15,517 bases of DNA from Podila epigama (GCA_015679605.1 JAAAVE010000647.1:1-15517), one strand, 5' to 3'. Numbered from the stretch's first letter, positions 1-12,492 are shown. The notes: generated by a model from the sequence alone, not told the origin. A program made the numbers and translations.

Positions 1-152
1 GGTTTGTGTTTTTTTTTGTGGGTAGTTGTGGTTGGGAATGAATTGTTCGAATTTCAAAAAAAAGGTGGAGGACTACCTTGGTATTTATACTATTTTTCAT
101 TATCACTTCCTTGACTTTACCAAAAGCACAACACACAAACATATAAACATAC

Positions 153-438
153 GATATGAGCAAGGTCATCGATTGAACGTCCTCTATCCTCTGTGTTTCG
201 GCTGTTGTTCTTCTTGGCTGTGTCCAAGCAAAAAAACAAAAAACAAAAAGGAAAGAAACACATTGGCTTCTTGGAACAAAATGCAGTGCAACATTGAGAA
301 CAAGAAGAAGAAGAAGAAAAAGAAAAAAGAAAAACGGACACAAAGAGCACTTCTAGTTTGTCTCTTTACTTGGTGGATGGCCACCCGTTGCTCTAGTGCA
401 ATCGATAACCACGGTGACACAGTCAACAAGGAAGCCAT
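153..438 (-). CDS. Possible 5' exons of an unrecognised minus-strand gene running off the left edge
   Basis: This is speculative. On the minus strand an ATG at 438 in good context (ACCATGG) opens 23 codons (MASLLTVSPW...) ending at a possible donor GTAAAG at 369. After a 157-nt pyrimidine-rich interval, an AAG acceptor gives a 20-codon exon (212-153) with balanced codons (...TEDRGRSIDDLAHI), followed by a good GTATGT donor at 152. Both junctions are phase 0, and the implied intron length matches those of the confirmed genes. An in-frame ATG at 492 is an alternative start. The next exon would lie at or beyond the left edge. I recognise no family. The plus strand of the same DNA is also open (26-475), so strand is not settled. 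Confidence 0.2.
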
Positions 439-1563
439 GGTAAACAAGTTGATGGAGCCACTTTTCACACAATGACACGTCTCTTTTTCCATGCGGCCAA
501 GTAGGCAGGTTCCCTTACAGTACAAGGAACATCAAGAGTTCTTCAGGTCCCATCCAAAAGGGCACCGCGTAGAACGAACAGAGGGGTCAAGAACGATTGA
601 CGATAACCCGAACATAAGCTATCTCGTCGCGACGTGTTTATTTTTTTTTCCTGTTCCTGAGCGTTTGGGTTGTGAGCTCATTTGTGGTTTGTGCTCACAA
701 TTTGCTTTTTTTTTTCACAAGACGCGCCAAAAGAAAAAATCTACCCAAGAGCACACACACAAACATTCGTACTCTGTTTGACTTTGTGACATGAGCGCCA
801 TCGATTTTCTTTTCTTTGGGAAGAAAAAAAAAAAAAAAAAACAGTTGTCATTTGAAACGAGTCCATCGCTTTTCATCATCTTGAAGTTCCCATTTAGATG
901 TAGTCGATTATCGATAATGATTCTCTAGACTCCCTGTAATAATTCGCTAGTACGTGCTACAAGAACGTTTCCTGTTTTTTCAGCCTCCTTTCTTTCGCTC
1001 AACGTACCAGCAAGTCCAGTACAGTGCAGTGTATGGTGGGACCCATGCGACTCTTTCGACATGCATTATTGGTTTCCTTTTGACTCTACCTAGAAAGGTG
1101 GGAAAATATCGGTGGTACAGGGTCACAATCAAAATTAACAAGATGCATTCATGCACAAAGTGAACTTGTAAACAACACATTCATACATTCACACCACCTA
1201 CAGCCTACAGACAAACAAACAAACAAACCAGCATAAAAAAAAAAAAGATTGTTGTTAGTCAGGATAGAGGGCTAATTTCCTCGTCAAGAAGGCTGCAGGT
1301 GGTCAGGGTGAAAAATATTCCACAAAAAACCAAACAAATAACAACATCAACAAAAAAAAAAAAAGACACTCATTCACCTTCAGAATGTCTCTGCAGTGGC
1401 ATCGCCAAAAAAAAAGAATCTATTTGTTTGAACCTCTTGGCATCTCGGAGTGGCACCTTATAGCCGCCTTTCTCGAGCAATTAGTGAAGAGTAGGGTCGT
1501 GGAAGTACTTCAAGTCCAATGGCATTCAACCTTTTTTGTTGTAAAGTTAAGGTAAAGAAACGG

Positions 1564-1569
1564 TTTATT
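1564..1569 (-). terminator. Poly(A) signal of the SUN-domain gene
   Basis: AATAAA on the minus strand, about 140 nt downstream of the SUN-gene stop codon, at a usual distance for cleavage and polyadenylation. It is assigned by motif and position only. Confidence 0.45.
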
Positions 1570-1706
1570 CGGTACTGATAATATGGATGAAGTAAAAGTT
1601 ATGAAAGAAAAGGCACAGCATGGTCTTGAAGCCATTGTAAATAAGAACAAAAACAAACAACAAAAAAAAAAAAAAAAAAAAATAGAGAGAGAACGACCTA
1701 AAAGAC

Positions 1707-3672
1707 TCACTCGCTGTTCTGCTCCGGCTGATGTCCATGAACCATAATACGGTACAGACACGTAAACTTGGAATGGCCCCAGTTCGAGTTCACCTTTAGA
1801 ATGATGGCGCCTATGACCTTATCTTGTTTGGCCTTGGGGATGGTAAAGGTCTGGTGCATCTTGTATGTCTTGTGCTTTGTACTCGACTGGATTTTTCCAT
1901 TGTGCGACCCGTTACGGTGCATAGGAGAGCCAAACAAGCCATTGGCATCGTATTCTACCGTCGTAAGCAGCGTTGCACCTGGGTATGGCGCTCCTTCATT
2001 CCACCATCGGCCCTTGATACAGCTCTCCACAATAGGCTTGTCATTCTTGGCCCTTTTGTTATCCTTCTCGTTCTCGTCTGTGTTGGCCGCCCACATTGAT
2101 GTTTCTTTGTCGCATGGCAACCCCCAAGCCAACCGAGCGAGCTCTTCTGAAGCATCATAGGCTGCTAGTCCTTCAGCGATCGGCACAGGGTCAGGCAAGC
2201 TCCAGATCTCGATTTCTCTTGGAGCGCTACCCACATCAAGGACCAAGCGTGGGTCTGCTTGTTCGATCGTCACAGCTGTCACCACGATCCGTCGCGCTAG
2301 TCGGATGGCGATTTGACCTTGATCACCACTTATAGTCCAGCACTCCCCTGCATAAACACTAGGCTGAAGAGCAACATCAGGCGCGCCTCCAAGGGACGAT
2401 GTCGAAGACTGTTGTTGTTGTTGTTGCCCCATAAAAAGAGATCTCGCTAGTCGCTTCGTCCTTTGCAAAAGTGTATTGTCATGTTGCGGTGGTTCAGAAA
2501 AGGTCATCGAATGTATAACCCGTGCTCCGGCCGACAACAGGGCGTAATCTGGCATCAATGGAGGGCTTGCTTCTTCTTGTCGCTGTTGTAGAGTTTCCTC
2601 AATCATCTGCGAAATGTGCTTGAATTTCTTCTCTGTCATCCCAGTACGTTCAATCGTTGACAAAACAAGTCGGACGGCTTCGAGAACTAACTTGATCTCC
2701 TTGCTGTCTCTGGCCGAGTGTCGGTCGATGGTTTCCACGTACTGAGCAAGTACAGCCATCTCCTTGGATACCTCGTCAAGGCGGACCTCGAATCTTGCTA
2801 GTAAGGAGAAGAGCTCGTCTAGTCTCGATGGGAGATTCTTGAGGTGACCCGACGATAACATGTCCTGGATCCAATTGAGGACAGCAGAGAGATCTTTGAC
2901 TGACCGAAGTTCCTCTGGTAAAACTCTTGGCAATTGAGGACGGGGAGGTGCTCCACAGAGAAGCGTGCTTGACCTGAAAGGCCATTTGTGGCATGGAGAA
3001 GAAAGTTGTGGCATCAAAGAGGCTACGGAGCTCGAGAAGGAGGCTGGGCATGATCCATTGAACACAGCTTGGACAGAGCAGCTTTTGTGGTACCATCTAC
3101 TATCAATAGCGCCAAAAGTGACCGCAACGAGGGCTGACAGGAACAACCACGCACAGAATTTCCAAAAGCGCAAATGTATGTTTTCTGTCTCCTGACTCGT
3201 CGTCGAGTGTTCGTCTTGATCCGACTGGGTTTCCAATAAGCCGTCGTCGTTGGAGGAATCGCAGGAAGCCCAATTTTCGTCACTGGAGCTGCTTCCCTCA
3301 CTGTTGATCGGATGGCGCTCGCGTCGTATGTCTTCTATCAATTGGCGCCGGGTTGGGTACTCTGACCAATACTGTCGCATGCGAGTAAGGCTCACATCCG
3401 ACAGACGAGGGAGGTAATGATATCGGTTTTGATCGCTCGACGACAGAGACACTTGTGAACCTTGGTGCTGCGAGGCGTAGGGCACGTTGCCTGCGGTGGT
3501 GCGCTAGAAGAAGGTGTACAGGAGACAGGTGTGTGACATGGTATCTATAAGTCCCATTTCTCTCTCTCTTGTATCACATATACGACAGCAAAATACGATT
3601 GCAACAAAAAAAAAAAATCCTTACGGGTCTGTTGGCTCCGCTGCTAGTTCCGGCGCTGGCTTGGTCATCCAT
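1707..3672 (-). CDS. SUN-domain (Sad1/UNC-84) inner nuclear envelope protein
   Basis: SUN proteins span the inner nuclear membrane and bind KASH proteins in the perinuclear space, coupling the nucleus, spindle pole or telomeres to the cytoskeleton. Exon 1 is 3672-3625 (ATG, 16 codons, MDDQASAGT...), the intron is 3504-3624 (GTAAGG...CTAG, 121 nt, phase 0), and exon 2 is 3503-1707, giving 614 aa. The ORF alone could only begin at a GTG (3485), so the spliced ATG is preferred. Seen in order: an acidic Ser-rich nucleoplasmic N-terminus; one transmembrane helix at about 129-149 (FWKFCAWLFLSALVAVTFGA); a coiled-coil-like stretch at about 215-325; and a C-terminal SUN domain at about 334-609 with DYALLSAGARVI, AGECW, APREIEIWSL and the closing CLYRIMVHG. 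A six-glutamine run sits in an early SUN-domain loop. The TM plus coiled coil plus C-terminal SUN order is that of canonical Sad1-type rather than mid-SUN (Slp1) proteins. Confidence 0.93.
2409..2426 (-). repeat. Polyglutamine-coding CAA/CAG run in the SUN gene
   Basis: Six consecutive Gln codons (five CAA, one CAG) inside the SUN domain, between its opening DYALLSAG segment and the AGECW strand. It probably lies in a surface loop and may vary in length between strains. Confidence 0.8.
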
Positions 3673-4541
3673 GACGACGAGAGGAAGAAAAGGGAGAGTA
3701 GAAATATAAAAGCAGTGCTCGAGAGAGGGTGGTTTTGTTGTGTGAATATGGGAGCGATTGGATTACAATGAGGTGAACAGTCGAGAAATGAGATAAAAGA
3801 AAAAGAGTAAAAAAAAAAAAAAGAAAGAGAAAAAAGAGAATGGTGTGTGAGAAGGCAAAACCCAATCCTTTTTATCACGCGTAAAGGACACCACAAAGAC
3901 TTGGGATGGTAACGAGAAAAAGTGTGGCTAGTCGTATCAATAAAATGTAACTCGCCTCGCTTTGAAGTGAATGTGAGGCTGGGCAAGACTGGCACATCGT
4001 CTTCAATATCTAGCGACGAAAATAGTAAAGACAAATAGATAGATAGAGAGAGAGAATGGAAACAAAGAAAGAAAGAGGCTGAAATGGCCCAAGAAGCATG
4101 GCCACCATAAATAGTGAAATAAAGGGGATGGGCAAATGAAGAAGCACTGGATGTAAGGAAGTAGAAGAGTAGGGATTTTCGACAAAGATAGATGCCGTTG
4201 TGGTCGTTTCAAACATGAAATCCTCCTTGCTCAAAGTCGCTCGTGGACAATCGCGCCATGTAGAATAATGTTATTGACTTTACCGCATCCACATCGCAGC
4301 CGTCTCGAAATTATGCCCGGAACTCAGGCAACGCTGCCGCCTTCTATTGCTATCTCAATAGAGGTGTCAACGTGCCTTGCGAGCCAAATGCTGTTGTTGG
4401 TGGAAATGGTAGACCAAATATGAAGTGCCAAATCAGATATTACCACTCAAAGAGTTGGTAATCAAAAAGAAAAGAAAGTTGTCTTTAATGTCATGAAAAA
4501 CAATTAAAAAACAATATAAAAGAAAAAGAGTGTCGCAGCAT
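3673..4541. other. Intergenic region: SUN promoter, purine-rich DNA and an orphan coding stretch
   Basis: From 3673 to about 4200 the plus strand is strongly purine-rich (GA/A tracts near 3780-3840 and 4030-4080). Seen from the minus strand this is a CT-rich leader and promoter for the SUN gene, with a TATA-like TTTATATTT about 35-40 nt upstream of its ATG. From 4264 to 4461 there is a coding-like stretch on the plus strand (separate entry). An ATTAAA on the minus strand (4484-4489) may be the ProRS poly(A) signal. Confidence 0.5.
4264..4461 (+). pseudogene. Orphan exon-like stretch of a small cysteine-containing protein, start not found
   Basis: An open plus-strand frame of 65 codons ends at TAA 4459-4461 and has no usable ATG. 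Its sequence looks like a folded small protein (NYARNSGNAAAFYCYLNRG, then NVPCEPNAVVGGNGRPN and a Cys/Tyr-rich tail), with three cysteines and a marked purine-any-pyrimidine codon pattern. It begins just after an in-frame TAG (4261). A TCGCAG at about 4293-4298 could be a phase-0 splice acceptor. The nearest upstream ATG (4215, MKSSLLKVARG...) could join it only through a roughly 41-nt intron with a weak GTAGAA donor, far shorter than other introns here. It could be the last exon of a small secreted protein with unrecognised 5' exons, or a decayed relic. I do not recognise the family. It converges on the ProRS gene with 80 bp between stops. Confidence 0.35.
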
Positions 4542-7243
<2,702 letters not shown>

Positions 7244-7287
7244 GGTGGTTGGTGGTAGTGGTGATGGTGGTGGTGGTGGTGGTGGTG
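7244..7287 (-). repeat. (CCA)n-rich 5' leader directly upstream of the ProRS start codon
   Basis: The plus strand reads as imperfect GGT repeats. In the ProRS transcript this is a CCA/CCACCA leader of about 44 nt running straight into ATG at 7243. It supplies a strong start context. The whole spacer between this gene and the upstream MGR3-like stop (7449) is only 205 bp. Confidence 0.75.
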
Positions 7288-7313
7288 ATGAAAGGAAAGA
7301 TGGATTGGTGACT

Positions 7314-7319
7314 TTTATT
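7314..7319 (-). terminator. Poly(A) signal of the MGR3-like gene
   Basis: AATAAA on the minus strand, 130 nt downstream of the MGR3-like stop and only 71 nt upstream of the ProRS ATG. The 3' end of one gene and the promoter/leader of the next are therefore packed together or overlap. Confidence 0.45.
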
Positions 7320-7448
7320 GCAGTGAATAATAATAAGTTGTGCGTTTAAACTTTTTAAAGGAAAACAGGGAAAACAAAAGAAATTAAGGGGCTCCATGAT
7401 GACTCCAAATGTACAAATTTTGAATCACACAACGGCATGGCACAGCGC

Positions 7449-9110
7449 TCAGAACTGCGGGCGGCCTTCGTTTGCTTCCTTCAAGCGCTTTAGGGCTTTG
7501 TTGGACTCGACAATGCATTGAGAGAATCCAGTCTTTAGACCGTGCTGCTTCGATTGCTTGTAGTATTCTTGTGCCTTCGTCACGTTGCCTTTCATCTATA
7601 TGACACAGCCACAATATGACAGATTCTTGCTCTTGTTAGAAGTGTTTTTGAAATAACGGGGCAGCATGATTATGACACACATGCAATACTAAAACGGTAT
7701 CCAAAGTCAATTGAACAGTGACTGACCTCATTGAGCATGCCTAGGTTATACAGAATAACACCGCAACCTTCATCACACTCTTGACCACTGTTGGCCATGC
7801 CAACCTTGAGTCCTCGCTCTGCCCATCCTGTTGCATCCTCAACGTTGTTCAATCCTGCAAAGGCATCCGATATATTACACATCAGTACTGCAGCATGACA
7901 AGAGTCCTGGTCAATCAACGAAAGTGCCCGCATGTAGAGAGGGAGAGCGTTCCTACCGTGTTCAAACAAACAATATGGAGGAGATGCGTGTTAATAACAT
8001 GTCGTAACAAAAGCACGTCCCAGTAGGACGCATTGAAGCCTATCGATATGTTGATCAAGAAGAAAACATAAAGAAGAGAAAAGACAAAAAAAAAATAACT
8101 TACGAGTAGACGCCTTTACTGGTGTAAAACCCTCCAAGGGCCTCCAGACTCGCACCCAAATCCGTCTTGGTCATCCATGAAGGTAGCTTTTCAAAGTTAA
8201 ACTGCTTCGTCAACGCCTCCCGGTCTCGCGCATTCTCTAACCGTTCCTGCTCCGTATTATTCGATGCTCCACTATCATCATGGTTCTTGAGCAGCTGTTC
8301 AACTGACCATAGGTAGTATCGCTCTGCTTTCTGGTCCTGCCTCGTCGCGTGGTACAAATCTCCAAGCTTTTGAGCGATTCCAATCGTCTTTAGCCGTGTA
8401 GGTCCATCCATCAACCTTGAGGCATGTGCATGGTGACCACTCTGTTCTTGTCCTTGATCTTCATTATCAAGATATCCTCCAAGTCCATCTTCACCTTTCT
8501 CTGATCTCCTGTCTCCCTCAATGGCTGAATCATTTCCGTTTCCCATTGTTCGTCCGTGGACAAGGCACTCGAATGCCATGACCAACACATCAATCGCCTC
8601 CTTCTTCCTATTCATGTCCTCAAACATGGTGCCAAGTTGGATCATGATCCCTGTTACCTCGGGTCCGTCCACCCGAAGATCTGGGTGCTGCATTGCTGCA
8701 TTCAAGGCACTCCTGTAGTACCCAACAGCCTTTTCACGGTCATTGCCATAGTTTTGATAGTAGAGAGCCTTGCGAAGATCATTTCGGATATCCTCGGGAA
8801 ACGCGTTTACACCGGACGTATAGAACTGCCACAAGCCAACACCAGTGAGCGCCAAGCCGCCAAAGATAAGTGCCACTGCTGCGAAGGGAAGGCGGCGGAT
8901 GTTGGACGAAGTTGTGGTACTAGAGAAGGACCGTTGTCCCGATAATGTTGGCACTGCTTTTTGCACAATCCGGGTGTTGTGTGTGGTTGCTGAGCGAATG
9001 AATCCGACAGAGTGAGTGACAGCAGTTCGCTTATGAGATGCTGTAAGAGAACGAGCGAGGCCCGCCGTTGTAACCCTGGTAATGCTGGTAATGCTTCTTG
9101 TCGAGATCAT
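7449..9110 (-). CDS. MGR3: Mitochondrial inner-membrane TPR protein, Mgr3-like (i-AAA protease adaptor)
   Basis: Mgr3 family proteins sit in the mitochondrial inner membrane and deliver substrates to the i-AAA (Yme1) protease. Exons: 9110-8104, 7952-7727 and 7595-7449; introns 151 nt (GTAAGT...GTAG) and 131 nt (GTCAGT...ATAG). Frames close to give 459 aa. Seen: an N-terminal presequence rich in Arg/Ser/Thr and lacking acidic residues (1-60), with a QRSFSS cleavage-like site near 59-64; one transmembrane helix at about 74-97 (LPFAAVALIFGGLALTGVGL); and TPR-like helical pairs at about 113-142, 155-183, 240-275, 318-350, 355-390 and near 400-430 (YNLGMLNE spliced to MKGNVTKAQEYYKQS). A low-complexity acidic/His loop (188-235) interrupts the array. 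Presequence, TM and TPRs in this order match Mgr3; the exact orthology is inferred. The gene diverges from WDR92 across 210 bp. Confidence 0.75.
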
Positions 9111-9320
9111 TCTTTTTCCACTCTGGCTGAGAATTGTTGGGATAGATCCAGCACAAAGGAATCACTCGCGCCTTGTTTCCCCCACACATCCGGTGTCAGA
9201 CTTGGACTAGGTCACGTGGAACATGACCGTTGACCCCTCACCTTCATGACAATGGAAACATAAACCAACACATGCTTTGAACACATTTACACACACACAC
9301 CACACACACACACAAGGAAC
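9111..9320. promoter_or_regulatory. Shared divergent promoter of the MGR3-like and WDR92 genes
   Basis: Only 210 bp separate the two start codons, so both genes must be driven from this interval. It contains a CACGTG E-box (9213-9218, within GTCACGTGGA), the core recognised by bHLH factors of the Cbf1/USF type, and a CA-repeat tract (about 9291-9314) forming the WDR92 leader just before its ATG. The E-box assignment is by motif only. Confidence 0.6.
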
Positions 9321-10599
9321 ATGACATCCTCAGCAAAAATCACGCAAGTTGCCTCCATAGGCATCCCTTTCACTGGATTTCAAGCTCTTTGGATACCTGG
9401 CACCAATCGCATTTGCTCATTCGGCTCCTCAGATGCTGGCTTTGGAGTGATTCAAGTCCACGCCCTCACAACTGGGGTCCTTCCAGCAGGCATAAGTTCT
9501 CAAGGAACACACCACCAAAAAAAGCAACAAGGACACCAACATCCAAAGCTTGTCGTTCAGTCCGAGAGTGAAAAGAAGGCACAGTTCAAATCGGGTACAT
9601 TCCGCGCAGGAGGTGCTCACCCACCACGGTTGATCACAGGCGATTTTGATGGTCATGTCAACATTTGGGATCTCAATAGGACCGAGGTCCCCGTAGCGAC
9701 GATCAACGCTCATAAGGATATTGTTACATGCATCGATGGAGCTGGTGGAAGTAATACGATCAATACCAGCAGCGGTTCCCTTCAGCCGAGGCAAGAGTTT
9801 GTGACAGGGTGCAGAGACGGGACCATAAAATTATGGGATACGCGACAAAAGGAAGAGGCCATCTCGGTCATGGTTCCCAAGAAAGGATATGGACATGAGG
9901 TTTGGTCCGTCGCAATGAATGCTCAGTCTCTTACCTCAGATGATTTGCTTGTCGCTGCAGGATATGATAATGGCGATATCCGAGTACTGGACTTGGCTGC
10001 AGGCAAACCCTTAATTGAGACGAATATCCAACATGGCGTATGCTCCGTCGAGTTTGATCAGAGGCGCGGGGCTGCAACGAGGCTGATTGCAACAACGATG
10101 AACGGAGCACTGCATTCATTCGATCTAGTCAATGGAAAAGTCACCACATCGTCGACTGGACCAGGATCAATACCACTCAAAGGTGCCTCGTCAGAGGCAG
10201 TCATCGAAGACACGCTGACAGTTCAAACTGGAGACGAAAGTACATTATGGCAGGCGCGTCATATCCCACAGCGGCCAAACATTTTTGCTGTCACGGATGG
10301 AGGCGGTAATATTCATCTGTAAGTTCACTTTCGCTTCCAAGTTTTCTATTCTTTTTTGTATGTTTCTTCTCCTTTACTCACTTCTCATATTCTTCTGTTT
10401 TTAATACTTTCCCCCGGTATGCTTTCACAACTGTACAAGGTATGATCATGGCGATTCTAGATCGGTCATTACATCCAAAGGATCTCATCATTTCTCAAAG
10501 GAGGCAATCCTCTCGCTCGAATTCAATGACGACCTCGAAGGACTCTTTGTGGCCTGCGACCTCAGCAGTACTTTGCGCGTAGGCATGCTAAAGCTTTGA
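9321..10599 (+). CDS. WDR92: WD40-repeat protein WDR92 (Monad / DNAAF10)
   Basis: WDR92 is a WD40 propeller that associates with the R2TP-prefoldin-like chaperone machinery. In animals and algae it is needed for cytoplasmic pre-assembly of axonemal dyneins. Exon 1 is 9321-10318, the intron is 10319-10439 (GTAAGT...CAAG, 121 nt, phase 2), and exon 2 is 10440-10599, giving 385 aa (human protein about 357). Family-specific stretches are visible: FGVIQVHAL (41-49), SGTFRAGG (91-98), RLITGDFDGHVNIWDLNR (103-120), INAHKDIVTCIDG (128-140), FVTGCRDGTIKLWDTRQKEE (160-179), AAGYDNGDIRVLDL (212-225), ETNIQHGVCSVEFD (233-246) and STLWQARHIPQ (307-317), then an RVGMLKL tail. A His/Gln-rich insert (about 58-80) is not in animal versions. 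The order of blocks and the HKDI/YDNGDI/NGVCS-type signatures make WDR92 a better fit than a generic WD40 protein. Confidence 0.9.
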
Positions 10600-10633
10600 G
10601 AGACCAACTCTGGATGCAAAAACTAATAATAAT

Positions 10634-10639
10634 AATAAA
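10634..10639 (+). terminator. Poly(A) signal of WDR92
   Basis: AATAAA within an AAT/A-rich run, 35 nt after the WDR92 stop. The gap to the convergent ZNG1-like stop is only 135 bp, so the two 3' UTRs may overlap antisense. Confidence 0.5.
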
Positions 10640-10734
10640 AAAAAAAACGTTTTTGAAGGATGTTGTCGATCTATCATATATTTATATACTCTATTTGCTT
10701 ATATGGTTGTTTACCAGAGTTCTCCAACTTTACT

Positions 10735-12492
10735 CTATTGCCTCTCTGCTGCTCTCTCCGCCGCATATTCTTGTAGAGTCGCTGGAAGCATCGAATCCCA
10801 AGAAAAGTTGTGATGGCGAGTTTTATAATGGCACTTGACCTGACCTCGCTCGTAACCGCTTCCACATCCGTGCACAATCTTGTGCTCAATCATACGAAGC
10901 TCACCCATAAGGATAAAATGGAGTTCGAGAGTTTGATCTGATTCTGCCGGTGTTGACTCTGTAGTAGTAGTAGCTGGAGTCGAGCCGTCCTGTTGCTGCA
11001 CATCCTCACGTTCTGGTACAGGGATAATGGTCCATTTTCCAAATGCGTGATTCACTACACATACTGTCGGTTGAGAGATCTCCGATCCGTCATCGGCCTT
11101 GATCCCTGTCAAGCGAACAAATCCTTTGAGGCGATAAACATCCTCCTTGTCAAGCGTTCCCAAAAACTTTTCAAATCCTGCTAGTGTATGACGTTGTGCC
11201 TGCTTTTCCTGTGTATGGGAACTGTTGAAGCATTTTATCTCCATGGTGTCCAGTTCATTCTCATGATGGTCTGTATGGCCATGCTCGTCCTGATCCTTTT
11301 TGAACACAGAGCTGTCAGGACCGGTCGCGCCTTGGAGTTGGAACAGCTTAGTGTCCAATCCAAAAATCAGGTCAGGCGAGATGGGCTTATCGACGTCGAC
11401 ATAAACTTTAGGCGCATCCGTGTTGAGGTCATTAACGCGGTCGATGACCCTGTCTAGGTCTTGTGGGCTAACCTATGAAGGACCACATGAACCGAAAGAA
11501 CGTCGAATGTTGGTACAATGTTGCACGTTCATCACATTTCGCCATAGGCATGACACCAGTATAACATCAATAAAACGTACACCTTCATGCTTAGTTAAAA
11601 GGACCAGATCCGTATATTTTGCTTGCAGTTGTGCCGTATAGCTGTTATCCGCGTATCCTTCAAAGTTCCTGCAGTCAACCACGTTCAACACCGAGTCCAA
11701 TACAAAGCCCTCATCTGCCAGTTCACGGATCTGCCAGGCGATAGGTCCTATTGAGTCAATACACAAAATACATAGAGAGACAATTAGAATACCAACCGAC
11801 CATCATTTTCCATCATACATGACCATCATATATGACCATCACAGACGTGATATAAGACTATCTTGGCCAAGGATATAAAAAAACGAAGAAAAACAAGCAG
11901 AACAGTCTGTACCTGGGAATGCAGATCCACTGGTCTCGATAATAATACGATCTGGGTTGTACTTTTCCTTGAGTTCCAACAAGCCTTCTTTCATCTGACC
12001 AACAAGAACACAACACAAGCAGCCATTGGTCATCTCCTGAACGTCAATATTCTTGAGCTTGGCGATTTGAGAATCGACTATATAGACAAATGTAATGTCC
12101 AGTGAGTAGCGAGTATTTTTTTTTCTTTCTCCGAGTGGGATCGTCTTTTTGGGCATGCAGCTTGTCTCCAGAACTCAAAAGTGACTACTTGACTGATACC
12201 TTTTACGTCACCAAACTCATTCTTGAGAAGGCAGAACTTGTATCCTTGTGGCATAGACTCGAGCAATGACAAGATAATGGTCTACGCAAGTATATGTGTG
12301 ATAGTGGCATGACAAAAAAAAAATAGAATGTCAGGTACCAGGCATGGGGTACAATGAGTTACCAGAGGGAGGGGTGTGGCATTTCCAATGAGAACGTACC
12401 GTCTTTCCTGCACCGACAAACCCTGTGAACACAGTGACAGGGATCTTGCCGCCTTTGCTGGTAGTGTTGGTAGTTCTTCCAGGAAGGTCCAT
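10735..12492 (-). CDS. ZNG1: CobW/COG0523 GTPase, ZNG1/CBWD-type zinc metallochaperone
   Basis: COG0523 GTPases bind metal and use GTP hydrolysis to deliver it; ZNG1 delivers zinc to methionine aminopeptidase 1. Exons: 12492-12400, 12281-12200, 12077-11913, 11747-11581 and 11472-10735; introns 118, 122, 165 and 108 nt. Phases close to 414 aa (family about 390-400). Seen: Walker A GFVGAGKT (24-31), which is split by the first intron after its Thr; NEFGDV (53-57 region); the metal-binding NGCLCC motif (76-81); IIIETSGSAFPGP (103-115); VVDCRNF (136-142); TKHE (165-168) at the G4 position, where NKxD or TKxD is usual; a His-rich HGHTDHH stretch (233-239); and a CobW C-terminal domain with YRLKGFVRL. 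The CPELVPI METAP1-docking motif typical of ZNG1 N-termini is not present. Family membership is sure; ZNG1 orthology is less so. Confidence 0.92.

Larger units (their letters stand above)
1..1706. other. Left-hand region without a confident gene
   Basis: About 1.7 kb of AT-rich, low-complexity DNA lying 3' of the SUN-domain gene. It holds long A runs (about 823-841 and 1663-1682), an (ACAA)n run near 1211-1227, CA-rich tracts near 750-770, and short ORFs dominated by homopolymers. The stretch from about 150 to 620 has codon-like texture on both strands and may hold the 5' exons of a gene leaving the window (separate entry). From about 620 to 1500 I see no convincing coding sequence, tRNA or other structured RNA. 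Confidence 0.6.

Noticed and set aside
26-475. 149-aa plus-strand ORF
   Set aside because: Much of it is a poly-Lys tract from A-rich DNA. Only its last 25 codons look protein-like, and the minus strand there reads at least as well.
110-810. Two similar blocks (near 120-175 and 745-808), each with ACACACAAACAT and ATGAGC...ATCGAT
   Set aside because: Looked like duplicated promoters and starts, but the shared words are short, in different order, and neither ATG opens a meaningful frame.
3483-3485. GTG start for the SUN protein
   Set aside because: Nuclear genes rarely initiate at GTG. A consensus intron (3504-3624) joins the frame to an upstream ATG exon in phase 0.
8556-8945. 129-aa plus-strand ORF opposite the MGR3-like gene
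   Set aside because: Shadow of a well-supported coding exon on the other strand.
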